Shown here piece by piece: positions 15,975 to 24,401 of a stretch of 61,914 nucleotides of DNA; position 1 is the first letter of the stretch; each line of letters begins with the position of its first letter. This stretch comes from Muribaculum sp. Its GTDB lineage: Bacteria; Bacillota; Clostridia; Lachnospirales; Lachnospiraceae. The translations under genes and the position numbers were made by a program. The stretch spans positions 1-61,914 of the forward strand of contig JAMPHH010000015.1 of NCBI GenBank assembly GCA_023663505.1, in the 5' to 3' direction. Under the pieces are notes generated by a model that saw only the letters and a list, made by a program, of their open reading frames with translations, did no database searches and was not told where the DNA came from.

Positions 15975-16157
15975 ATGAGATTTAGAGAAATTGACCGTGT
16001 GTTAAAGGACGATGGATGGTATGTGTCGGACATAAGCGGTTCACACTACCAATACAAACACCCGACAAAGCCCGGAAAAGTAAGTGTTCCGAATCATCCC
16101 GGTGACATTCCAAAAAGTATTGTAAAATCTATACATAATCATGCAGGGCTGACATAA
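15975..16157 (+). CDS. hicA: HicA-family toxin (mRNA interferase)
   Basis: A 60-residue protein of the HicA/YcfA dsRBD-like fold, which cuts mRNA on the ribosome when free. The catalytic histidine is in GSHYQYKHP, and the following beta strand KVSVPNHPGD and basic helix KSIVKSIHNHAG are typical. AAGGAGG is 9 nt upstream of the start. hicB follows 51 bp later, giving the usual toxin-first order. Full length, with no sign of decay. Confidence 0.9.
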   Translation: MRFREIDRVLKDDGWYVSDISGSHYQYKHPTKPGKVSVPNHPGDIPKSIVKSIHNHAGLT

Positions 16158-16208
16158 ATTCCACACCCCTGCAAATAATACAGATTATACAGAAAGGAGC
16201 AATTATTT

Positions 16209-16637
16209 ATGAATTATGTATACCCTGCTGTTTTTTATGAGGAAGAAGGTAAAATATCAGTCCTTTTCCCTGATTTGGGTAATCTTGCAACCTTTGGGGA
16301 TAATATGGCGGACGCTATGCGCATGGCGGCAGATGCCTGTGGTCTGTATCTTTTTACAGCCCTGCGTGACGGGGAACCCCTCCCGACTCCCAGTACATTA
16401 AGCGACATCAATCCTGTTGCCATCTTGAAGGATTTTGAAATGGAAGCTGCTGCCGACAGCGCTTTCGTCAATATGGTGTTGGTGGATATGACTGAATATG
16501 CAAAGCAACACAGCGATAAGGCGGTAAAAAAGACTTTAAGCATCCCTATGTGGCTGAATACTCTTTGTGAAGAAAAAAGCATCAACTTTTCAAAAGTATT
16601 GCAGGATGCTCTCTTGAGCAAGGTACAATCTCTATAA
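16209..16637 (+). CDS. hicB: HicB-family antitoxin
   Basis: A 142-residue antitoxin. Residues 1-75 form the degenerate RNase H-like HicB domain (YPAVFYEEEGKISVLFPDL; then a glycine/Asn-Met-Ala-Asp-Ala helix). The end, KTLSIPMWLNTLCEEKSIN followed by FSKVLQDALL, is a ribbon-helix-helix DNA-binding domain that probably binds the palindrome in front of hicA. AGAAAGGAGC precedes the start. Confidence 0.9.
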   Translation: MNYVYPAVFYEEEGKISVLFPDLGNLATFGDNMADAMRMAADACGLYLFTALRDGEPLPTPSTLSDINPVAILKDFEMEAAADSAFVNMVLVDMTEYAKQHSDKAVKKTLSIPMWLNTLCEEKSINFSKVLQDALLSKVQSL

Positions 16638-16683
16638 GTATCGGCAATCCTCTGAATAACAGCTAAGTCAATGCTTTACACAC

Positions 16684-16716
16684 CAGCCGCCAACTATAGG
16701 GCATAGTTGGCGGCTG
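16684..16716. terminator. bidirectional terminator between hicB and the BspA-like gene
   Basis: CAGCCGCCAACTAT and ATAGTTGGCGGCTG form a perfect 14-bp stem with a 5-nt loop, followed by ATTTT. It sits between two convergent genes and can end both transcripts. Confidence 0.85.
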
Positions 16717-16725
16717 ATTTTGGCA

Positions 16726-19700
16726 TTATTGCTGGTTAAAAATGCGGGAGGATTCCTTTGCAAGATTTTTCCACAAATCGCTCAGTGTCTGTAAATTTCT
16801 CGGCACAATTTGGAATGTAGCCGACTTGCTTCCCGTGTATCCTTTTCCGGTGGCAGTAATAACAGCCGTCGCCCTGCCCTTTCCCACATTGTTTACATAG
16901 CTCACTTGATAGTTGGAAGCGTCTATTGTTTCGTATGTCTTACCAACCTTCACCTGAACTTTTATTGTGGGCTCAATCTCCTTTCCCGTATATTCCAGCT
17001 TGGTAAGCTTTCTTCCGTTTTCATCCACAAACATCACCCTTGCCTTGGACAAATCCGTGAGATTTTCCTTACGGCACACTCGATACTGTGCAGTTGCATA
17101 AATGCTTTCATTTTCCGCCGCATAATTCCCTCTACCTGTAATCTTTATCCATACTGTTGCCGTCATTTCACCCGAAGCAAGCGAAATATTATTTTTCTTC
17201 CCTTTTATCTCTTGAGTCATACCTGCATCCTTATAATACTTGACCGCATAATCCTTAGCCGTCAATGCAACTCCCCCAATCGCAACATACGGTTTGGATA
17301 CATACGCCCCTGCCTTGCCGGTATAAACCTTATCCTCCGTCACAATCTTAATACCCTCCGTGGAATTGCTCAGGCGCGCTGCCTTAATGGTGAAATACCC
17401 GCTTTTTGCTTTCGTGCCTTTATAATTGCCCAAGAATGAAACGGTATATTTGGCAGCGGAACCCACCTTTTTATTGTTACTGTATGTGATTTTATAATCT
17501 TTCCCCTCATACAAAGGCACTTTGACACCATTCACACGACATGTCACCACAATATCCTCATTGACTGTAACACCTGTGCTCTGATATGGATACCCCGTAT
17601 TCTTGATACCGCTTACCTCGATGCTCTCCTGTGTCGCTTTCATGGGCTTGATTGTATAGGATTTTGTGACAGAGCCTGTATACTCTCCTATACCCATGAC
17701 TGTGAATTTTTTCTTTCCCGCATTGGTCATGTCATCTGACCAAACTACTATATAATGCGTTCCAGAGATAAGCTTCTCTTTCGTCTTGCTGTCTTTTACC
17801 TCGAAGGAAATCTTTTTCGCCTTTCCGTCATAATACAAGCTTTCCCGTCCCAATGTCACGGTAAATTTCTTCAAGCTCTCTTTGGACACAACGGTAATCG
17901 GAATCTCTATCTGTCCCGTGAAATTCCCCTTACCTGAGAGACTCATAACGCCGCTCTCCGTATATTTCTTACCTAGATTCCCGCAAGTAAAATCCCTTGA
18001 GGTCAGCTTATAATTTTCATATATCAATATCGGCGCCGCCTTAGAGCCGCTCGTGACTATGGTGTTTCCAACCGTGACATCCTTTAAATCCCTTTTTTGA
18101 ATCTCAAAATATGCCGAAGTAGAGCCCTTTAAATTCCCTTTTCCCGTAACAGTAATCTTTGGCTTCTTATTCTGCGCGGCATCAGTCGATGCCTTGGTAT
18201 TATTACTGTATTTTACAGTATAATCTATACCTTCAATCAGTTTGTTGCCGTTATTGGTAACGAGAACCTCTGGCTTGATGGCACCTCCTGTATAACAATA
18301 TTCTTCATTTGGATTTGCCAGTTTAATTTTGAAACCCTTTTCATCACCAGACTCGCCGCCTGATCCACTACCACTCTCACTGCCTGACTCGTCGCCTGTC
18401 TGCTTCCAATGTGCGTAAAGAACACTATCCTGTGTTATCTTCACAAGCATATCCGCCATTATCCGTGTTCCTGCAGAACGTTCGGTAAACCATCCCTCAA
18501 AATCATAGCCATCCTTAACAGGGACTGGCAGCTCGCCGTAGATATCATCGTATGTCACATTCAGCTCTGCTCCTGAGACAATGCCACCATTAGCATCAAA
18601 CATGATATTATAGCTGTTTGGAGTCCACTTAGCATAAAAGGTCTTATCACCAAAGCTCCCCACAGGAATATCTGTTACCTTCTGTTCCCATTCAGTATCC
18701 GCATACCAGCCGCCAAAAGTATACCCTGTACGAATCGGGTCATGAAGGATTATATCCTCCATGCCATTATATTTTGCAGGATTATCCTTATGGTTCGTGC
18801 CGCCGTTTAGCTCGTAATGAAGCACAAACTCCTCGTCACCAGCCTGCTTCCCCATAACAATAATCGTACATTTAGCTGCTGCCTTTTCAGCAAACACTGT
18901 GGCAATAATATCCGTAGTCCCCTCACCGACAGCCGTTACTTTTCCATCCTTATCAACCGTTGCAATCGTTTCATCCATAGACTGATAAAACACGTCCTGA
19001 TGCGTTGCATTATTTGGTTCAATTTCGTAGGATAATTGCAGTGTTTCATTTATTTTTAGAGTTGCTCCGCTATTATCTAAGAACAAATTCGTTACATCAA
19101 TATTTTCTTCTTTCTCTGACCTCAATGTATCGCTGTTGCTATAAATTACATCCTTCTTTGATGTTGTTAATCCATATATAACACTGTTGACATAAAGCTG
19201 TTCGGGCATGTAACCAAAGTATGTCTGCTTTTTACTTAACGGAACATCCTGAAACTCTACCTCCCTGACCGCAGTATCTAAATCATCTTCATATTCAGCG
19301 ATTTTATATGTCATAGTCCCTAAATCTGTGCCGACAAATTTTATTTCATAATCATCTCCGTATAGCTGGATATACTTTTCTTCTCCTTCGACCCAAAGAA
19401 GTATCTCATCTGTCTCCATAAGCACACTGTTATCAGCTATAACCCCACATAACACATTATCGCTGTCATAAATATACACATCTACAGGACAGTGTACACT
19501 TATCTTTTTAGCCGTCCTCTTGGCGGGTTGCGTCAATATATACCAAATTCCATCCTTGAAGGATGCGAATTTTTTGGCTTTCTTCATATCTCCGTTAGCC
19601 AGATTTTCTCCTGTTCCCCATACCCAGTTCAATGCCGTTAAAATATCTCTTGTGGAAGAATCAATACTCATTTCAGCAATCTGGTCAACACCCTTTAATG

Positions 19701-22700
19701 AGCTGTCGAAAGCACCTTCGATTGCGGACAATTCATAATCCTTCATGGAATTTATAAACGCTTCACAATTAGTGTATGTTACCTGTCCCCCCATTTCTCC
19801 CGTTGCACAGCTTTTGGGCACGAGATTTTTATTACTTCCCGTAAGGGTATATTTTATTGTGCCGTAGCCATACTGTACGGAATTGGTATCAAAACCTCCC
19901 ACACCACACTCTAGCTCAAACTCGATTGTCTGATTACCATACTTTTGGGTTTCAACATTTATTTTAGTGGTAAAATACGCTCTTTTATATATATTTCCAA
20001 ACAAGGTGGCTGAATCCTGCAATGTCCCCATATCAAGTCCGAACTTCTTCATAACTGCAGAAAATAATTTATCGGATACATCTTTCTCCTTCGACAACTG
20101 ATAGGTTGACATCGCCTGACCTATGGAAATAGTCAAAATCTCCCGTATATTATTTTCTGTAGCTGTATCTCCCACAAGCTCATGTATTTCATTTGGCAAT
20201 GTCACACATGTATTCTCGAACTTTTGTATATTTGCCGCAACAGTCTTAGCTTGTGTATTACTTTTTTTCACTGATTTCTTTGCAGCCACCGCAGTCTCTT
20301 GCTTTACTATATTAACCACACTCATGGTTCGCGTTCCATAATATTCGGCATTTTTATATGAGATTTTCCCCTGTATATTATATTCCGCTTTTATTGAATC
20401 TTCTATGGCAATATTATTTTTCCAAAGATATACTTTAGTCTCTATTTCCTTGTGTTCACCATATTTCAGCGTACAGCTTATATTGGCTTCTTGTTCATTC
20501 TCTGGAGTCCCCCAAAGAATACCACTTTTATTAAAACCTAATCCATTGCCCTCAATCGAAAAAATAAACTTATCAAATGAAATTTCTATATCCTTCACAC
20601 TATCTGATAAGGCTATATTTTGTGGAAGTTTCCAACTAATATCTGCATATATGGTAAACTCGTCATCACTATATTCTTTATTCTCATAAGTAACAGAAGC
20701 ACAATCTGATGACAATATAATTGTGGGCACAATTTTATTTTCCAGCAAGTCAATATCCGTCACGATTCCTTTATTGTTCAACTTGACTAAAACCGCATTA
20801 TTTAAAAACGTGTTGGCATTGGTAAAGTTAAAGTCTTCTGTCGTATGATAAGTTTTCTCATCAATAACCAAAGATGTTGTAACAGCATCCACACTTGTAA
20901 GCACTCCATTTGCATAATTTAGATTCCCGTAAAACCATTCATCCGCATCTATTTTATCCAAGTACAATACAAACTGCTGTCCTTTTGATAATTCGACAAT
21001 CTGACCGATCACAGTCTTATATTGCTCCGCTATCGCAGATATATATTGTGTCTTTCCCAATCCGTCCTCTATGTAAAGAACTCCCTCTACTCCTGTAGAA
21101 TATAACTTTCCATCAATGTATACCTTGGCAAATGGTATTGTCTTCTTGGTAGCTTTATCCACCACACATATAGCCGCCTGCTCCTCCCCGACAGTAAAAG
21201 AATCTGTGGTTGTTCCTAATGCTCCCACATCAGTAAAAGGAATATTGTTCTCTAGGGCATATGTTTCGGCGTAGGAATCGGGAATGCCACATATGTTTTT
21301 TGAGGATATCTCACTAAAAGCATTATACCCTATGCTGGTTACAGAACTAGGAATATATATTTTACCCGATAAACTGCTACAATCGCGAAACGCAGACTCT
21401 CCAATTTCCATTACGCTGTCGGGTATCGTCAGACTTCCCGTGAAACCACTACAGTAAGCAAACACCTCCGAACCTATCCGCGTTACACTGTCTGGTATTG
21501 TCAAACTTCCTGTAAAACCACAACGATAAAACGTATAATTACCTATACTCATTACACTATCGGGGAGCATCAGACTTCCCGTGAAGCCTCTACAGCCACA
21601 AAATGCATAGCTCCCTAGACTTATTACACTACTGGGGAGCATCAAACTTCCTGTGAAGCTACTACAGCCATAAAATGCATTCTCTCCTATCTCCGTTACA
21701 CTGTCTGGTATTATAAGACTCCCTGTGAAGCCACTGCATTTATAAAACGCATGGTCACCTATGGACGTTACACTATTACCTATCACCAAGTCCCCAGTAA
21801 AATTACCGCAATCGCTAAACGCCCTGCTACCTATACTCGTTACACTGTTACCTATTATCAAGTCTCCTGTAAAGCCACTACAACCTCTAAACATTCCTCT
21901 CTCTATACTTTTTATACCATTACCGATTACCAAATCGCCCGAAAAACCTTTGCAATTCTCAAACGCTCCCCCTAAATAACCCGATCCAGCCATATCCGTT
22001 ACACTATCAGGAATTATTAAATCCCCTATAAAACCACTACAACCAGCAAATGCACCAGAACCTATACTTGTTACACTATGACCTATCACCAAATTACCTT
22101 TAAATCCATCGCAAGCATAAAATGCGCCAACATCTATATCTATTACACTATTTCCTATAAGCAAATCGCCCGTGAAGCCACTACAGCCCTCAAATGCACA
22201 GCTTCCTATCCCTGCTACGCTGTTCGGTATTGTTAAATTTCCAGTGAAGCCGCTACAGCCCTCAAATGCCCCGCTCCATATCTCCGTTACGCTGTTTCCT
22301 ATCGTCAGATTTCCAGTAAAGCCATTACAGTCTGCAAATGCCCTGCCCCCTATCTCTGTTACACTGTTTCCTATTGTCAAATTGCCCGTGAAGCCGCTAC
22401 AGCCCGCAAATGCATTGCTCCCTATCTCTGTTACGCTGTCGGGTATCATCAAACTGCTTGTAAAACCACTGCATCCTATAAACGCCATGCGCCCTATGTT
22501 CGTTACGCTATCTGGTATCATCAAATCCCCTGTAAAACTGCTACAATTTTTAAATGTACATTGCCCTATCTTCATTACACTCTTTCCTATTGTCAAGGTT
22601 CCTGTAAATCCGCTACAGCCCTCAAACGCTCCAACTCTATAATAATCGGAACTATCACTTCCAATAATTATTACACTATCAGGAATAACCAAATCCCCTG

Positions 22701-23910
22701 TAAACCCTCTACAATAATAAAATGCCCCATACCCTATACTTGTTACTCCATCTGGTATCGTCAAACTTCCCGTGAAGCCACTACATCCAGAAAATACACC
22801 TTGCTCTATGCTTGTTACTCCATCTGGTATAATCAGGTTTCCCGTGAAGCCGCTACAGCCATAAAACGCATACCTTCCTATACTCGTTACATCGTCTGAT
22901 ATTGTCAGACCGCCCGTGAAGCCGCTACAGTTATCAAACGCATACCCTCCTATACTCGTTACACCGTCTGGTATTGTCAGGTCTCCCGTAAAGCCGCTAC
23001 AGCCAAAAAATGCATACTCTCCTATCTCTGTTACACTGTCTGGAATCAATAAATCCCCTGTAAAACCATTGCAACCAGAAAATGTTCCATATTCTATGCT
23101 CGTTAAACTACTGCCCAGTGCTAATTTTCCTGTAAAACCACTACAATTTTCAAATGCTCCATAGAGACTATCATAATCATCCCCTCCTTTTATCTCAATT
23201 ACACTGTCTGGGATCAATAAATCCCCTGTAAAACCATCACAATTATAAAACGCTCCAGCCCCTATACTTGTCACTCTATTTCCTATTGTCAAATTTCCTG
23301 TAAAGCCACAATCTTCAAAAGCCCCATAGCCAATACTTGTCACACTATCTGGTATTGTCAGACTTCCAGTCAAACCACTACAACCTTCAAATGCCCTACG
23401 TCCTATATAGGTAATACCTTCCTCAAAAATTAGTGATTTAATATATATACCCATCCATCTTCTACTGTACAATTCATCATCCCACATCTCCCCCGTACCC
23501 GAGATAGTCATAACCCCATCCTTAATCTCCCAAGTCAGGTTATCCCCGCACTTACCGCTCATAACGGTATCTGCTGTCGCCACTATCTCATCTTCAAACT
23601 CAGCATACTCCTCTATACCCTCATCCTCCATATTTTCATCTTCCGCCTGTTCATCGACCAAATCATCTGTCACAATCTCGTCCGATGCTTCACCTTCACT
23701 GGCAACACCTTCTTCATCATCCACCATTTCCTCTGTCTCAATTTGTTCCTCAGACTCAATATCTACGTTTTCAACAGATTCTTCGCCTAACATGCTCTCA
23801 CTGCCATCATGCGTCGTTACAACCGCACCTGCTGCCAGCACATCCATCGGAAGTGCCGTTACAGTCAACACCAGTGTCAATAATAACGCTATCAATCTTC
23901 TCTGTCTCAT
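16726..23910 (-). CDS. giant BspA-like leucine-rich repeat surface/secreted protein
   Basis: A 2,394-residue secreted protein. It starts with a signal peptide (MRQRRLIALLLTLVLTV, cleaved after VLAAG) and a very acidic stretch to about residue 110. About 29 BspA/TpLRR-type repeats follow (about 160-880), each with the core AFxxCSGFTG. A carboxypeptidase-regulatory-like strand region comes near 905-960, then a long unassigned part. A Big_2-like Ig domain lies about 1610-1685, two InlB B-repeats about 1690-1835 (FGGWYADTEW; FEGWFTERSA), and a Gly/Ser linker about 1838-1860. Several MBG-like beta domains run to the end. No LPXTG or other sorting signal is visible. Such proteins bind host or microbial surfaces. 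Likely controlled by the divergent XRE gene. Confidence 0.92.
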   Translation of the reverse strand: MRQRRLIALLLTLVLTVTALPMDVLAAGAVVTTHDGSESMLGEESVENVDIESEEQIETEEMVDDEEGVASEGEASDEIVTDDLVDEQAEDENMEDEGIEEYAEFEDEIVATADTVMSGKCGDNLTWEIKDGVMTISGTGEMWDDELYSRRWMGIYIKSLIFEEGITYIGRRAFEGCSGLTGSLTIPDSVTSIGYGAFEDCGFTGNLTIGNRVTSIGAGAFYNCDGFTGDLLIPDSVIEIKGGDDYDSLYGAFENCSGFTGKLALGSSLTSIEYGTFSGCNGFTGDLLIPDSVTEIGEYAFFGCSGFTGDLTIPDGVTSIGGYAFDNCSGFTGGLTISDDVTSIGRYAFYGCSGFTGNLIIPDGVTSIEQGVFSGCSGFTGSLTIPDGVTSIGYGAFYYCRGFTGDLVIPDSVIIIGSDSSDYYRVGAFEGCSGFTGTLTIGKSVMKIGQCTFKNCSSFTGDLMIPDSVTNIGRMAFIGCSGFTSSLMIPDSVTEIGSNAFAGCSGFTGNLTIGNSVTEIGGRAFADCNGFTGNLTIGNSVTEIWSGAFEGCSGFTGNLTIPNSVAGIGSCAFEGCSGFTGDLLIGNSVIDIDVGAFYACDGFKGNLVIGHSVTSIGSGAFAGCSGFIGDLIIPDSVTDMAGSGYLGGAFENCKGFSGDLVIGNGIKSIERGMFRGCSGFTGDLIIGNSVTSIGSRAFSDCGNFTGDLVIGNSVTSIGDHAFYKCSGFTGSLIIPDSVTEIGENAFYGCSSFTGSLMLPSSVISLGSYAFCGCRGFTGSLMLPDSVMSIGNYTFYRCGFTGSLTIPDSVTRIGSEVFAYCSGFTGSLTIPDSVMEIGESAFRDCSSLSGKIYIPSSVTSIGYNAFSEISSKNICGIPDSYAETYALENNIPFTDVGALGTTTDSFTVGEEQAAICVVDKATKKTIPFAKVYIDGKLYSTGVEGVLYIEDGLGKTQYISAIAEQYKTVIGQIVELSKGQQFVLYLDKIDADEWFYGNLNYANGVLTSVDAVTTSLVIDEKTYHTTEDFNFTNANTFLNNAVLVKLNNKGIVTDIDLLENKIVPTIILSSDCASVTYENKEYSDDEFTIYADISWKLPQNIALSDSVKDIEISFDKFIFSIEGNGLGFNKSGILWGTPENEQEANISCTLKYGEHKEIETKVYLWKNNIAIEDSIKAEYNIQGKISYKNAEYYGTRTMSVVNIVKQETAVAAKKSVKKSNTQAKTVAANIQKFENTCVTLPNEIHELVGDTATENNIREILTISIGQAMSTYQLSKEKDVSDKLFSAVMKKFGLDMGTLQDSATLFGNIYKRAYFTTKINVETQKYGNQTIEFELECGVGGFDTNSVQYGYGTIKYTLTGSNKNLVPKSCATGEMGGQVTYTNCEAFINSMKDYELSAIEGAFDSSLKGVDQIAEMSIDSSTRDILTALNWVWGTGENLANGDMKKAKKFASFKDGIWYILTQPAKRTAKKISVHCPVDVYIYDSDNVLCGVIADNSVLMETDEILLWVEGEEKYIQLYGDDYEIKFVGTDLGTMTYKIAEYEDDLDTAVREVEFQDVPLSKKQTYFGYMPEQLYVNSVIYGLTTSKKDVIYSNSDTLRSEKEENIDVTNLFLDNSGATLKINETLQLSYEIEPNNATHQDVFYQSMDETIATVDKDGKVTAVGEGTTDIIATVFAEKAAAKCTIIVMGKQAGDEEFVLHYELNGGTNHKDNPAKYNGMEDIILHDPIRTGYTFGGWYADTEWEQKVTDIPVGSFGDKTFYAKWTPNSYNIMFDANGGIVSGAELNVTYDDIYGELPVPVKDGYDFEGWFTERSAGTRIMADMLVKITQDSVLYAHWKQTGDESGSESGSGSGGESGDEKGFKIKLANPNEEYCYTGGAIKPEVLVTNNGNKLIEGIDYTVKYSNNTKASTDAAQNKKPKITVTGKGNLKGSTSAYFEIQKRDLKDVTVGNTIVTSGSKAAPILIYENYKLTSRDFTCGNLGKKYTESGVMSLSGKGNFTGQIEIPITVVSKESLKKFTVTLGRESLYYDGKAKKISFEVKDSKTKEKLISGTHYIVVWSDDMTNAGKKKFTVMGIGEYTGSVTKSYTIKPMKATQESIEVSGIKNTGYPYQSTGVTVNEDIVVTCRVNGVKVPLYEGKDYKITYSNNKKVGSAAKYTVSFLGNYKGTKAKSGYFTIKAARLSNSTEGIKIVTEDKVYTGKAGAYVSKPYVAIGGVALTAKDYAVKYYKDAGMTQEIKGKKNNISLASGEMTATVWIKITGRGNYAAENESIYATAQYRVCRKENLTDLSKARVMFVDENGRKLTKLEYTGKEIEPTIKVQVKVGKTYETIDASNYQVSYVNNVGKGRATAVITATGKGYTGSKSATFQIVPRNLQTLSDLWKNLAKESSRIFNQQ

Positions 23911-24012
23911 ATTTTTGTCTCCTCATCCTTATTGGTAGAAAGCTTTATATCTCCATTTCTTCAGTGCCAAACCCTCTTTGACTGGAATTTTCTCTATATT
24001 CAAGCCACAACA

Positions 24013-24059
24013 ATTTTAACCTGTTTCAGGTTAAAAGTCAATAATCTGAAACAGGTTAA
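24013..24059 (-). promoter_or_regulatory. BspA-like gene promoter overlapped by repeated operator half-sites
   Basis: On the minus strand TTGACT (24036-24041) and TAAAAT (24013-24018) lie 17 nt apart. Three copies of an 8-nt half-site overlap or flank this promoter: TTAACCTG at 24016-24023, CAGGTTAA at 24027-24034 and CAGGTTAA at 24052-24059. The first and third belong to a perfect 14-bp inverted repeat. A TATACT box for the opposite gene lies just beyond, at 24062-24067. The arrangement suggests one repressor controls both directions. Confidence 0.75.
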
Positions 24060-24107
24060 GTTATACTCATTAAATCATACTTATTCAAGATATAAAAGAG
24101 GTGGAAT

Positions 24108-24317
24108 ATGTATCCTAGAATCCGTGATTTAAGAGAAGATAAAGATATGTCCCAGACCAAAATGGCGAAGATATTGGGTATGTCTCAGACGGGATACTCC
24201 AAATACGAGACTGGGGAAAATGATATCCCTACAAGCATTCTGATTAAGCTGGCACGGTTCCACCATACCAGCGTTGATTATATTCTGGGGCTTACTAACA
24301 CCAGAGAACCCTATTGA
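24108..24317 (+). CDS. XRE-family repressor-like protein, divergent from the BspA-like gene
   Basis: A 69-residue single HTH domain: RIRDLREDKDMSQTKMAKIL, recognition helix SQTGYSKYETGEND, then the VDYILGLTN ending typical of small clostridial XRE regulators. AAGAGGTGG is 4 nt before the ATG. It is transcribed away from the BspA-like gene from a shared region with three TTAACCTG-type half-sites, and is the obvious candidate to bind them. Confidence 0.85.
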   Translation: MYPRIRDLREDKDMSQTKMAKILGMSQTGYSKYETGENDIPTSILIKLARFHHTSVDYILGLTNTREPY

Positions 24318-24401
24318 TGCTTCACGGCGACGCCTCTCCCCAAGACCTGCATCAATTTCACACCTTCCCGACGCGATGCGCTATAAAGTCTGCATCAGCC
24401 C

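Noticed and set aside
21400..23450. Regularly spaced repeats that at first resemble a CRISPR array
   Set aside because: They are the codons of the leucine-rich repeats of the BspA-like protein: spacing is about 70-80 nt, copies are degenerate, and the reading frame is open throughout.
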